The notes below the pieces were generated by a model. That model made no database searches and was not told the origin of the DNA. It saw only the letters and a list, made by a program, of their open reading frames with translations. DNA of 64,000 nt from NCBI GenBank assembly GCA_949152475.1, contig OX424567.1, forward strand, positions 17,571,402 through 17,635,401, given 5' to 3'. The stretch is from Terebella lapidaria (Eukaryota > Annelida > Polychaeta > Terebellida > Terebellidae). This document shows positions 22,731-35,769 of the stretch, piece by piece (the first letter of the stretch is position 1; the number at the start of each line of letters is the position of its first letter). A program made the position numbers and the translations under genes.

Positions 22731-25503
22731 CTTCCCTGAAACATAAACATTAATACATTAATGATGAACCCTTAGAGAAAAAAACAAACATTATATATAT
22801 AAGTAATGGTATTTTAATGTTCAAGTATTAGATGACCTTTCTTCTGTCCTTATCTGAAAACATACCTTTGTTCGTGAGTACGTTGAAATGAAGACTGATG
22901 ATCAAATTGACAAACCTTAAGCATTTAAAAGTCATTTATAATAAATTCTTCCAGCACTGGAGCCAAGCATGACAACTCACCAATATTTCTTTTCTTAGAT
23001 CCTTCGCACTTACAACTATAAGGGCGTTATTCAATAAAACGCCGACTGAGGTTTTCCAAATATGCAGCAAGGCGGCAATCCCAATATTTCAGTGTATATG
23101 TTCAGCAGTATTACTTTCAAAAACATCTGTGTTTGTTGCATTGATTTTCTGCAACACTGTCCAAATATACACTGGCTAAATAGTTTATGTTGATTCTGTT
23201 AGAATCAACAGAAAATGTATCACTCGCTTGAGAAAAAAGATACCGCTGCTTGAGGGTGTCACATGTTTAATTTAGATGTACGTAAAATATCTTGACATAT
23301 TTTTTTCTACATTCCCATGTCAAAAACGAACACTTTGCGTCATGTAACATCAGTTTATTGAGCGTTAGCATATTTTAAAGTTCAGTTTGTGCTGTCTGTT
23401 TTTGGCGAAGCTTTGCCAGATATTTTATCAATATTGTTGGAAAACTAATATCTGAAATGAAAAGAAAACTCATAAATTATTTACCTTTGTATGTTTTTAA
23501 TGGTGTTGAAATTCTGATCTACACATGAGCGTCGAGGCAATGAATTGTTTTCCAATATTCTAAGCATTTGTTTACGGAGGGAATCTGTTTTTAAGTGTTA
23601 TGGACCCAAGTATTGAACAGAGTTAATGTCATTGTAAAACTAACTTCGTGTAGGCTACACGTCAAATTGCATAATATCGGAAATAAATACACACGTGCTT
23701 TATTCAACTCCAAAACAAATACATGTATACTTGGCTAATGGAAACATCGATACTGAAATAAAGCGATGCCTTGTGTTTATTTCTTCCTAAATCGATTTTT
23801 CATGGAAAGAAAGCATTATAGAACAAAGATATCGAAGATATAATACAATAGGCGAATCCAAAATAATACACTCAGACTGAATTGAGTGAAATAATTTAGG
23901 AGCGGATCCAGGTGGAGGTACATCCATCCCCTCCCCCAACCACCCCTCCGGAAGTAAAGTGTTACCAATGTTCGACACAGTAGGGTAATTTGAATCTTAT
24001 GGAATTTTAGCCGAGATCCGAGATCCACGGCTGCAATGGACTCGATTCAAGTTCTTCGGGTTCCTTTTGGACTCTTCGGGTCCCCACTGCCCCTAATTCC
24101 TGGATCCGCCCATGGCTATTGAATATTACACACATCTCTATATCACCGTGTACGATTCTTTCATTGAGAATCGGTGGAGAGACAAGTTTGGACGCATTCC
24201 AAGTTGAACTGAAGTCAATATTTTTCAAGCCGGTGATAAACTACAGAATATCTTGAGGGTATAATAAAATTCCAACAATTTCATTCATTTGTGGCCCATA
24301 CACTTTTTAGAAAATACATTTTGTCGTTTTTAATGTAACGTACAACCTTTTGATGATCTAGCCGCAGGCTTAGGGACTGGTATTTCCATTTGACCTGGTA
24401 TTTTGAAATTGTGACATAAATCTTACGAAACATTTGAAATAGTCCAGCTTCCCATGTTAATAATGTTTTCATGGAAATATTATTGCCCGCGTTCAGTCAA
24501 TTAGTTGTCGTAAGGATTGTTCTGTACAAAGGCCCAGACGATAATATTTTTATCGCGCCGGTATTTCTTGTTTCAGGTTACCATATCTATGGTTCCATAA
24601 GCGATGCGTCAGTCGTTCGTCGGCGTCGTCTGTCCATATTGTTGTCTTTAAAATATACGAGTGAAGCTTTCTGGAATTTTACACTAAAATGCCTAAAATA
24701 ATTTTATAAGGAGCTATTATTATTATTTTTTTCGTGTTGTTTTTTTTACATGGCGGCCATTTTTGTCGAAAATCGGCCAATCTCTTATTTTGACGGCCCT
24801 CAGATTCGCCTCATTTACCTTTGCGAAATGTATAAGTTTCGTTGCCCTTGTATCGCCGGTCTGCATGTGGTGGCCATTTTGATTTTTTGGACAGGTCCTA
24901 AATGGGACTATTGTTAAATTCTCTTATGCTTATAATGGGACACATTATCCCTAATATTTCACATAATATTGAGATCAGAGATTACGAATCAATTGTGAAC
25001 ATATGGGAAATGTTCTATATATGTTGAATGTCCTCTTTACCTCGAATTTGACATTTGACCTAATTTTCAAGATCACATGACAAAATGGCTAATATCTCGG
25101 TTATTATCGAATTTACAGCTCACGAATCAATTGTGAACATAATAGAAAATGATATACATGTGAACTGGACATTGTCATCAACTTGAATTTGATCTTTGAC
25201 CTCACTTTCACATCTCGTTTATCATCAACTTTACAACTTGAGAATCAATTGTGGATATACAGAAAATGATATGTGCCGAATATTCTGATGACCTTTAATT
25301 TAAACTTTTGATTCTTTTTCAAGGTCACAGGACAAAAATGGCTAATATTTATCTTATTATTGAATTTATAGATTAGTAATCAGTTGTGAATATATAGGAA
25401 ATCATATATGCTGAGTATTCTTGTGACCTTGAATTTGACCAGTGACCTTAATGCCAAGGCCACGGGACAAAATAGCTATTATATTGTCCAGTAACATAGC
25501 TTA
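22731..25503. other. Repeat-bearing intergenic stretch
   Basis: Holds the promoter side of the LDLa/trefoil gene, then no supported gene. At 23899-24112 there is a pair of inverted 'GCGGATCCAGG' segments (top strand at 23903, complement at 24092), possibly the two ends of a small element. From about 24950 to 25480 runs a degenerate tandem repeat (listed separately). Confidence 0.4.
24950..25480. repeat. Degenerate ~140-bp tandem repeat with 'TGACCTTGAATTTGACC' motifs
   Basis: About four copies share 'ACGAATCAATTGTGAACATA', 'GGAAATGATATA', then 'GACCTTGAATTTGACC', 'TTTCAAGGTCACATGAC' and 'AAAATGGCTAATAT'. Spacing is about 130-150 bases and the copies differ at many positions. Relatives of the central motif also occur at about 775-900, 3165, 21615-21735 and 54235. 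Confidence 0.75.
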
Positions 25504-26059
25504 TACTCGGATTTTTCTAACTCGTTTACACTGTTTTTCGCTAATATTTTCGTGATGGTGAATGCTATCGTTCTATAACTTGGCATACTTCACAAAGGAG
25601 TCAAACGGCAATTTTCTACCAAATTTCAGACAGCTATCGCGAAAATTGAAAAAGTTGGCAATCTACCTCAATGTTAAATTTCGGCCCAAAACGGGATCTC
25701 GAAAATCTGGGCATATTCGAGGAATTGGTCCTGTTTACATCAATCAAGATTCAAAATATTCTTGTAACTTTGAACCAGAAGATACATTGGGGTGTACTCT
25801 ACACAAACATGTTGATTTTGAAACATTACTCCGCTACAAAACCGAGCAAATGCACAAAAAATTAAATTAAATAATAGGGCTAAATTTAACATTGGGGTAG
25901 ATTGCCAACTTTTTCGATAGCTGCGATAGCTGTCTGAAATTTGGTAAAGAATTGCCGTTTGACTCCCAGGTGAAGTATGCCAAGTTATAGAACGATAGCG
26001 TTAAGTATCACAAAAATATTAGCGAAAGACAGTGTAAACGAGTTAGAAAAATCAGAGTA
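25504..26059. repeat. MITE family 1, copy 4 (best preserved)
   Basis: A 556-bp element with arms of about 200 bases in inverted orientation. The left end is 'TACTCGGATTTTTCTAACTC', the right end is the complement of 'TACTCTGATTTTTCTAACTC', and both are flanked by TA, which would be the target duplication. TA duplications and long inverted arms fit a Tc1/mariner-type non-autonomous element. The inner ends of the arms contain 'GTTGGCAATCTACCTCAATG', a core also found in MITE family 2. Because the arms are so well matched this is probably the youngest of the four copies. Confidence 0.85.
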
Positions 26060-27059
26060 TAGTTCTTGGGCTAATTCTTGACTATGTATGGTCACCAAAC
26101 ACGTGCATTTGCATGAACTTACATCTTGGTTTGGTGGTCATTTCTGGTAACATCAAGCAGTGAACTGGATTAGGTATGCTTTTATTTTTGTGTGTGTCTC
26201 ATTTAGAAAATAAAATAAACGTGCAAATATGGAAGTTAGTGTACATGTATTTCACACAGTGATGTGTATATTCAACGTACATTACCGGTAATACCATTGC
26301 ATTAAATATGAATGGAAAGTCACACAATAATATATATATATATATGGAATATACAATCCCACCACAGATCATATTAGATTGTACACATAACAGAGGAAAA
26401 TGGTACATGTTCAATAAACCATGTAAATCACAAATATTCTTATGCATTCCAAGTCACTATTTCTGAATGAAAAGCAATGAGAAATTCCTGATAGGTGGTG
26501 AATATGATGTACATATATTTAACATGGTTAAGTAGTTCCCTTCCAAACTAGCACCAAAAATCAATACACATTATCGTAAAGATCTATTATAATGTATAAA
26601 ACACACAATGCCATTATTTATTTACAAATTTCATTCAACATTGCATAATTACAAATTAATAACACCATAATACTATTAGTACAGGCCTTGTATCTACCAT
26701 TTTTTTTTACTACATACACATGGTAATCTACTGAGTAGATATTCTAATATATCACATGAATAAATGATTGGAAACCAGCAGGTTAATTTTACTCACGATT
26801 CAATGGGTTAATTTCAAAAGGCTTACAGTATACAAAATGGTGTACGATGAAGTATTACTATTTACACATTAGCTCAAGTTGTTACAAATGCAAGTCAAAC
26901 AGTTCCCTGTTACAGACTAACAAAGATCAGGTTAAAATGTTCAGGCAGTAACAAATAACATGAAAAATGATACAATTCACAGAAAATATCATAATCATCA
27001 GCTGTAATATCTCTGCAATAGCGATAGACTTATACTGTATGGATATTTAAGCCTTTGCA
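26060..27059. other. 3' flank of MOCOS
   Basis: Mostly the probable 3' untranslated region of MOCOS. AATAAA on the minus strand lies at 26617-26622, about 440 bases after the stop, and further signals occur at the left. No other gene is seen. Confidence 0.4.
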
Positions 27060-30000
27060 CTATTTCTGTGCAGTGATACAGACTTCATCTCCCTGAGTGA
27101 TGCGGCTGGGACTACTTTGTGCCCCGCCGCTGGAACTACTTCCAGCAACATCCGAAACGTGGTTTAGCAACATGCCAAAAGCTGCCTGGAAGATAAAACA
27201 GCAAGAAAAACTCATGCAAACCATGTAATATTTTGACAACCTGACAAAAAAAATTTCATTTATAGACTAATAATATATAAATATGAACTCAGAAACGCCA
27301 GAAGAAACTATGGTAGCGGTATGTATTGAACGAGTATGTCAAATAATCTGAGTATATTACTCAGTTTAGCACATTCAGCTGACAATATATGTAGCCAGTG
27401 ATATATCATATTTATGAGTGTTACATCCATGCATGTACATCAGAACACTTACCCGTCTGTTGCGAGAAGTGAGGAGAGACATGAGCGGGTCACTGGACCT
27501 CTCTCCAGACTGCTGGTCTACGCAGATCATTTGACATCGTAGACATCGACGCTCCACCTGTGGAGGTGCGGTCGGATAGTGTAGCCATAGTGTGACATTG
27601 TTTTAATTTTAATATTTTTTTCATTATTGTTTTATTTACCTGTGCTAGATACAAGCACATTGAGCAGCTCATGGCTCGGAAAGCACTATATAAAAAATAA
27701 TTTAGAGATATCAAATGATATATTTGTCGCATCGTTTTTATGTGTATTCTTTGACCATGCTCAGTGATTTGTCGGCTTTTTAATATGGCAAGACGACTGG
27801 CAGGAACTTTCCATGGTCAAATAATATGTATTTTCATTATTTATCACGATATTTATTATCATACATTTGTTTAAAACTTACCAAGAGATAATTTTCAAAA
27901 TAAAATTCAAGCAGTCCCGTGCCATAATCAACCAATGTATCCATCATGATGCATTTACCTTATCCGACAAATGGGGGAAGGTATCGTATTGGAGCCTACC
28001 TGGAAGGTCTGTGTTCCGATGATGATTTGAGACCATGTTTCCTCGACATAAGGCTCAGACGCCGATATCACAAGGTTCGCTCGGAACTGGTTCAGTAACT
28101 TTTCAGCATCGGCTTCGAAAAGGAAACAGTAAAATTATGTTGATTTGAATTTTTTCAGTGCATTTAATAAGGTTCAAATAAATTAGCAATATAATGATTA
28201 AATCATACAAAACATTTCAGATGATTCCACACAAAAAAGTATCAGTTTCTATTTCAAAATGTGGGTTAATTCCCATATCCCAACAACAATTTTGGGGAAT
28301 TTCACTAGCAAATATTACCCCCCAATTAAACCAATTTCCACTGCAAATATACAGAAACATAATAGAGTAATATAATACAAACCAAAAGGATTGTCTTCTG
28401 TGGTGTGCTCCCGAAGTTTTCTGCTTAAGAATTTTACCGAAGCACTGTTTATGAGCAGGTACTGTGCCTCGTTCGCGAGCGAGAGTTTATCTCGTTTGTT
28501 GTGATGGAAAGGATCTAAAACAGAAGACATCCACGATGTTCACAGAAATTCCACAAATGATTTACATATAATGTTAAAACATGTCTAAAATAGATCATTT
28601 TCATCACTTCACAATATTATTGCAGATGTCAAAAGGTGAGAAAATGCTTCAATACATCTACACAGCTTTGATGAGTACTCTATTTTCTCATATCAAATAT
28701 GACATAAATACTGTATAATAATCATTTATTAAATATAAATATATATAAATTCTGAAATTCAATGTTTTTATCTACTGTGCCTATCACATATTTATAACTT
28801 CACTCCTAACATAGAAATGTAACTCAGTATAGTTCTATGCTTGTACACACCCATATCAGCCTGGCTGACCAGTCTCAGTCCTGGTTTATCGAGCGCCCTC
28901 TGTAGCCAGCCTGCCACACCATCCCCACAGTCCAGACCTCGGATCCTGTCAGAGATAAGTTTCCGGTTCAAATTTTTTCGCATATATATAAAAGTATTTT
29001 CAATGAGATGGATAAACAAGCTTTTAGAGCACTTAATACTCTCCTCTAAAGTTTTCATGTTTACATTTCTCCTGTATGAAATTTGAAAGTATTTGAAATA
29101 TTTTATGTGATGGTCAAAACACTGCCAATTTTTTGTTTTTTCTAAAAAAAACGTGTTTCAATAAGAACGCTTAAAGTGCATACATTTCTGCAATAACAGT
29201 GATCAAGTAGTCAACTATATTACTCACAGTTCAGCTTACATAATTATGAAATCTAAAAAAACAATATGTATATATATAGATATAGCATCTCCCACTCACC
29301 TATCAGTGCAGACTCGTGAGTCACAGACATCCAGCTGTTTGCCTCCACTCGCGTTATGATCCAGTGGTACGCTGAAGTCCTCCATGCCTGTGAGAAAACC
29401 AATGAATATTGAGCTAGCTAAGCGCGGAACACATGAAACCTAGTGTTGATCATAAACATCATAAAAATTTACATGCCTAAAAACATAATTCCTGCTAACT
29501 TCACATTTCAACATCTGAGAAAATCCTTTATACATTAAAGTAAAATTCATCCATCAGTGAAACACACTCTTTGTGAAACACACTCCGTAGTTTTGTTTTG
29601 GATGATTGGATCAACTTGAAATTTTGTGTTTCTCAATTGGGTACCATGCCGTAATTGTTCACAAAATTTCAGAATTATATCTCAAAAATTGAAAAAGTTG
29701 GCAATCTAACCCAATGTTAAATTTCAGTCGAAAATGTGATCAAGTAAATTTTAACAAATTCAAGGCTTTTATCGTGTTTATGTCCATACAGAATGAACCT
29801 ATTGTGTTGATTTAGAGTCGGAAAGCATAGTCGGTTTATATTGAGTAAATATGTGTATTCTGAAGCAATATAACTGTACATCGAATAAAAATGTTGTTTT
29901 TTGTGCAGACTGAAATTCCATGTTGGGACCGAAATTTAACATTGGGTTAGATTGCCAACTTTCTCAATTTTTGAGATTGAACTCTGAAATTTGGTGAAAA

Positions 30001-33000
30001 TTACGGCATGAGGCCCAATTAATACACACAGATTTTCAAGTTGATCCGATTGTTTATAACAAAACTACTTCCAAAAAGCGTCTTTCACTGATGGATGAAC
30101 TCGAGTATAGTAGAGTACCATTTTTTTCTACAATGGGATCAATTCAATTCCCAAGGTTAAAGGGCACACACTGATTTATCATTGGTGATAAACTCTAATA
30201 GAGCATCAATAACTTTAACAACTTGAATATTCATGAATTTTTCATATTGAATATTCACAAAATGTAATCAACGCTCTCACCTGGATACTGTAGTATGAGT
30301 CGACCTTTCTTCCGATCAATTATCGGCTGGATGCGACACATCAGTGGCTCCCTCTTCTGGTTGAGACAGTTCCCGGTTTCTGTGACAACCATCCACTGTC
30401 TGTCATACAGAAAGCCTCGAGGACCAATCTCACAGCTTTCCAACTGCGAAGAAACATGTTTTTTAAGAGGTTTTAGGGATACCATATTTTCTAATTTCAA
30501 TGTGCTGTAAATACTCCATGTGCTGTAATTAGTGTTTATCATTGGTGCACTCAGTTTCAAATTTTTTTTTTTTTTTGAATAAATAACATGATGAATTCTA
30601 TTGAAATCCTATTGACGAAACATGAAAATTCCTTCAGAAATGAAGAGGATTTGCCATTTTGCAAATGCGAAATACCTGAACCGCTGCACAAGACTTGACA
30701 GGGTAGATGAAAATGTGAGTCAGCTTCACTTTCCCGATCTTCTTCGGAGAAGAACTTTCACAGCTCGTCTGGGAACTTAATCTACGTCGTCGCCCCGTCG
30801 CATCGGTCAAGCCTAAATTCTCAGTGCTTGTTTGCGAAGTCAAGCGATGTTTGACCAGCCCCTCCGAATATCTGCGCAACCCTTGCATGCTTGCACTGGG
30901 GTGCTGTGAGAAATACTCGACGAAGCACTGCCTGATGAAGTCGATAAATTGCTGGGCGTCGTCCAACGTCGACATGTAGCCGAGGGACACTCTGATGGAA
31001 CCGGTCGGTTTTCCGTCAATGAGGTCAACATCGTCACCACAGACATGGCCAGCCTGCATGGAAAAGTCAATTTCGCTCGCCATAGTTTCATAATTCAATG
31101 TATTGCATTGCATTGTGCATGTTGTGAGGCAATCAACATTATAAACATAAAATCATATCTAGCACCACAAAAGTGCTCAGCTGTTTTTTACTGTGTTCAT
31201 TCATTAAATTATTCATAAAATACAATGAATTACTTTTAATTATATTAAAATATTCATGAAATACAATAGAGATTTAACTGAACCATGTATGTGTGTACAG
31301 GTATTTGATATCATACCCTGAAGTGTTCCTTGGCCTTTTGGGCAGGTATTTCCAGCAGACGATGACAGGCTCCCAAGTTACAGAAACAGCCAACACGAAA
31401 CTGGATATTGTAAACGGTGGCCAACTTCTCAATCTGCAAGCGTAATCATTTTCATTTATGTAGAATTTATTGTCATTTATTGTCATTGTCTTCATCAGAT
31501 TTATAAATCAAACATATTCCATGTATACTGTCACCAGTGAGAAAAGGCAAACATATATATGAAATATTGAATTCGAACTTGACTTCAAGGTAGAAATTCC
31601 CGAAAAAAAACAACCAAATACTGACCTCAGAGAAGCCGATATATTCTCCGTCTTGACTCAGGATATTGAAGTTTACGACGGGTCCTTGTGTCTTGATGTC
31701 CTCGAAGTCTGTCTCCTGGTAGAGTTCAGCCACCGGCCGACCATTCTTGTGACGCATCGCCTTCAGGGAGTGGTGGATGTAGCGTGCCAGGTGGAACGTC
31801 TGCTCGCAAACGTTGGAGATTGTGCCTGGGAATAAGAAATATATCAGCAAGTCTCTTTAGATGACCACAACATAATTTACGCATATGTTTTGAATATTCA
31901 AGTTAGTAATTTGTCACAATCTGAATTCTTTTTGGCATATTTAGAACTTGATATTTCAGATTATGGTAAAAATAATGGTACCAGAAGAAAGTTCCCTATT
32001 CAAACTCCATACCAGCAATTTTCTGAATCGATTCAAATCCATGCTTCAAAGCTATGATGTCTAGGAAAGCAATGGTGCCATCTTCAAATCTGCAAAACAA
32101 TACCACAGCCACATATATATGATGTTACAATAGATGTCCCGACAGTAGTGAATTTGCCCAATATATTATATATATATACACGTATACATGAATATATCAG
32201 GAATATTGAGGAAATATATATCATGTATAATATATGCATGATACATGAGTACACTCCCGGACCTGTCAGTCATATTCTTGTTTTTCACATGGTAATCCTC
32301 TGTTGCTATGGCAACATGAACTGTCCCTCCTCCAAAATATGTCTTTTGCAGCAGATTGATTCTGTCATTCCTCACAAGCAGTGCACCTGTAATTAAATGA
32401 CATTTAAATAGTAAATATATTGATTATTGATTAACGACTAAATTGTCATGCGAGTCTAGGGTATAAAATCTTACATTACAGTAACCATCCCTTATTCTGC
32501 TTACTAATGACAGAAAAAACAATTTTAAAATCCAAATATCCAAAAGAAAAAAATTCAGTCTTCTCAAACTCACCGAGCCCAGTTGGAATACCGAATATTT
32601 TATAGAATGACAACGTCACAAAATCCGGCCGACATTTTTTCAAGTCAAGGTCCGATGTTGACACAAGAGCGGCTGCATCGAGAAGAATGAAGGTTTGCTT
32701 GCAGCCGGTGGCTTTGCTGAACGCACTTTCCAATCCCTGAAGCTTGTCAACCCAATCCAGTGGATACTTGAAGCCAGAGAAGTTGCTCTGTGCAGGGAAC
32801 GCGAATAGGCAGTTTCCTGAACTATGAGTTTTGGTTTCATTCGCAGGTGAGTAGATCGGCTTGAGGCTTTCCGGAGCAGCACAAGGATCTTTAACTTTCC
32901 CATCTTCAAACTGCACGGGAACGCATATGACATGAGCGTCTCGCGATTTTGCAATTTCCCGCAGGCCGATCACGGAAGTGTGGTTGTCTTCCAGGTAGGC

Positions 33001-35769
33001 GAAGCAACCCCCTGAGGAAGCGGCGTTGTTCCCCTCCTTTTCCTATACAATAAAAATTCATTACAATTTAGAAGCAGCTACATGACTGTATGCCATATAT
33101 CTACATGAACAGGATGTTGATAGATACATTTTTGCCACTTACTATACTATTATTTGTACCAGTTTATGTTATGAATGAGACATGATGTATCATGGAAGCT
33201 GCTACAATTATGTCATCCAGCATGATATACTGGTGATAGGCTACATGTATGCTATTGGGAATTGTTTTATTGTCTTAATACGAAACTGACCAGGCAAGTT
33301 GCTGCACCGCTGAAGTCAAAGGTATCTGCGACAACCTTCAAAGCACTGGTGCATCCACTGGTGAAGATGACTGTGTAGTCATCTGGTGTCACATGGAAAT
33401 GGTGCAATACCCTGCAAAGGAGGCATCCATTCATCATCGGTCTTAAGTTATTATGATTCAAAACTACTTTTACATGATGTATATGTATGTTACATGTTGT
33501 ATGTAAATGAGCTTGTATACTGGTGTATATGTGTTCAATATTCATGTACGTCCAGTATATCATGAAACTACTAGTATGCAAACATCATGAACATGACATG
33601 AAAAAAAAAGAAACACAAATTTCTTATCATTCACCTAAACAATTGATATGAATTACATCATATTTACCATGTTTACATGTACATGACATAAATTCAGCAC
33701 TTTTGAAAACTAACTTGAAAGCTACATCTATAGATGTATTTAACTTGAAACATAAGAACATCAGACCTGACTCGAGTCTGTTCCACCGTATCAGTGGTAA
33801 GTCGACTGCTCTCACTCGATCCATGAGGGTTTCCATAGACATTGCTGATGAGGTCGTCATGGAAACTTGTCAGTACGCTCTTGGGATAGAGCGTAGACCC
33901 AGCGTGATCCAGGTAGACCAAGCCTATCAGAAATGGTAATGGGTAGAGTGAGCATGACCAGCAAATATAATTAGATATTGATTTATTGCTGTGTCAGTCA
34001 TCAATGTGCAATCGTACATGTATACAGGTTGACGATCTATTAGGATATGTGGCACTTTATTACTGTGTTTGGTCAGTTTGTCCAGGGAAGAAAACGTTCA
34101 CATCACGAAAAGACTAGAAGTTCAAATTTACGACAACAGTAATAGATAATATGTTGCTGACCCTGTATAGCTACATACAGAATTATATCTAAACCTATTG
34201 TTGTCCAGGTGAACATTATGAATACACAACATGCTACTATCGATTCCTGACGTTTACTCGTTAGATCTTGTCCTATCTGAGAATGTTACGGCTGCGGAAT
34301 TACCCAATAACAGGCAGTAGGCCTTATCTCTGTCAGTGTACTGTCAGTCAGACAGCCAGTCACAATGAAACGTTCTCTTGAATCGCCTTTACTGGGTTGC
34401 GCATGCGCAGTCAAGTTTTACAAGTGTTGGAACTGATTTAACGTAGTCCGCTACAAACAGTGAGGTAACGGAGAGTCAAAATTTAAAATTCATTTCTTGA
34501 ATATTATCTCTTCAAAATTACATTATTTTATAGAGTAAATGATCAGCATCCTAATACAGAAAAGAAAATAGGGGGTCACCGTGCTCGTTTCTCCTACATA
34601 TTCGATCAAAATCACACATATTTACCTAAAATGACATAAATTCTAGCATTTTTGCACATTTTTTTGTCCATATTCACATCTTGCATCGTGTTTTCTATGC
34701 GAACGGATACGGTGACCCCCTATTTTCTTTTCAGTTTTAGGATGCTTATCAGTTATTCTATAAAATATATCGTTTTGAAGCTCTAGATTATGTTGATACA
34801 GGTATTTATTTTAAAGAACCCTTTGACCCCCTTTCCTCACTGTTTGGAGCGGACTACCTTAAACCGCACCAACGAATGTATGTTTCCTTATTTGTGTGAC
34901 CTGCGCATGTGCAGTCGAGTTGCATCTGCGTGCACGAGACACAAATTTGTTTACGCAATTAACATGCGCATCAGACCTATGGGAACAGGGTAAAATATAA
35001 TTTATGCGCAGTAAATCTAGGCCGGGTCAGGAGGCAAAAACACACACGTAGATGTTTAAATCGTGGAAATCCGTCAGAAATAACTGGACGTATGACATCG
35101 AAAGTAGTTTCCAAGACGGCTGGACATCCCCAGGAGCTATTCAACTTCGTTTGCATTGGTGTCACTTTGAAAGTCTTGTGACTTTTGTTGGGGAACGCTG
35201 ACTTTTTCTCGTGTGTGTCAAACCTTCAGCTTTGTTTTGGTATAGTGTTTACCCCGTTCCGGATAGAACTGTGGAGGGCCGCGTCATGTTTTCAGTTGGC
35301 AAGTGACATCTCGTTTATGAATGAAATGAAATGGTTATTGTTTTTAGTATTCGCCTTCATATTTTGATACTATGGATTGAAATTCATACCTTCATGCATC
35401 TTGGACCAAATTACAAGTATTAATTTTAAGGTATCGATAAAATATGCATGTTTTCCTGATGACAATTGACCTCATATAGTATGTCAATCTCGTGAACTTT
35501 ATTCAAATCTCGCGCGGTTTGCTCATTCAATGGGAGGCAATGCACAACGTTTTATTGTGCCAGTGTCAGTGAGTGACTCAGTCTCAGTGAGTGATTTCGA
35601 ACTTCGGATTGCATCACAAATTGTAGATTACGAGTGATTTGCGCACGATAAGCACAAGAGAAACAATCCACCTACCATCTAGTCGGCTGAATTCAGCTTT
35701 TCGGACGCTGTCAATTGATCTATCGCGTAAATAAACCTTCACAGGTAAATTTATTTCTTGTTCATCCAT
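27060..35769 (-). CDS. MOCOS: Molybdenum cofactor sulfurase
   Basis: Sixteen exons join in frame (852 residues; human protein 888). From 5' to 3': 35676-35769, 33767-33923, 33291-33411, 32574-33042, 32263-32386, 32013-32089, 31626-31825, 31317-31433, 30676-31053, 30281-30443, 29300-29387, 28851-28945, 28383-28514, 28000-28112, 27453-27557 and 27060-27185. The N-terminal part is a class V aminotransferase/NifS-like desulfurase: YLDHAGSTLYP near 38, YGNPHGSS, the PLP lysine in SFYKIFG (about K272), and the sulfur-relay cysteine segment GCFCNLGAC (429-437). A Ser/Arg-rich linker (about 520-565) leads to the MOSC half (IYPVKSC, LYDRQWMVV, RCLRCQMICVDQQSG). The enzyme takes sulfur from cysteine and adds it to Moco of xanthine dehydrogenase and aldehyde oxidase in the cytosol. 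Intron 1 (35675 to 33924) contains a TTAA-flanked MITE, and the intron between exons 10 and 11 contains MITE family 2. All key residues look intact. Confidence 0.96.
29546..30099. repeat. MITE family 2, full-length copy in a MOCOS intron
   Basis: A 554-bp element with inverted arms of about 190 bases: 'TTCATCCATCAGTGAAACAC' at the left, its complement 'TTTCACTGATGGATGAA' at the right. Inside, 'GTTGGCAATCTAACCCAATG' and its complement face each other, the same core as in MITE family 1. The non-palindromic centre ('ATGTCCATACAGAATGAACC') recurs in the partial copy at 18410-18665. No clear target duplication could be called. Confidence 0.8.
34442..34858. repeat. 417-bp palindromic element flanked by TTAA, in MOCOS intron 1
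   Basis: The left end 'CGTAGTCCGCTACAAACAGT' and the right end (complement of 'GGTAGTCCGCTCCAAACAGT') are each bordered by TTAA (34438-34441 and 34859-34862). Arms extend about 165 bases and include 'AAAATAGGGGGTCACCGT' and its complement. TTAA duplications are known for piggyBac and Kolobok elements, so this is probably a non-autonomous member of one of those superfamilies. No coding capacity. Confidence 0.8.

Noticed and set aside
25562-25870. 102-codon frame in MITE family 1
   Set aside because: Lies in the inverted arm and centre of a non-coding MITE; the same sequence is interrupted in other copies.
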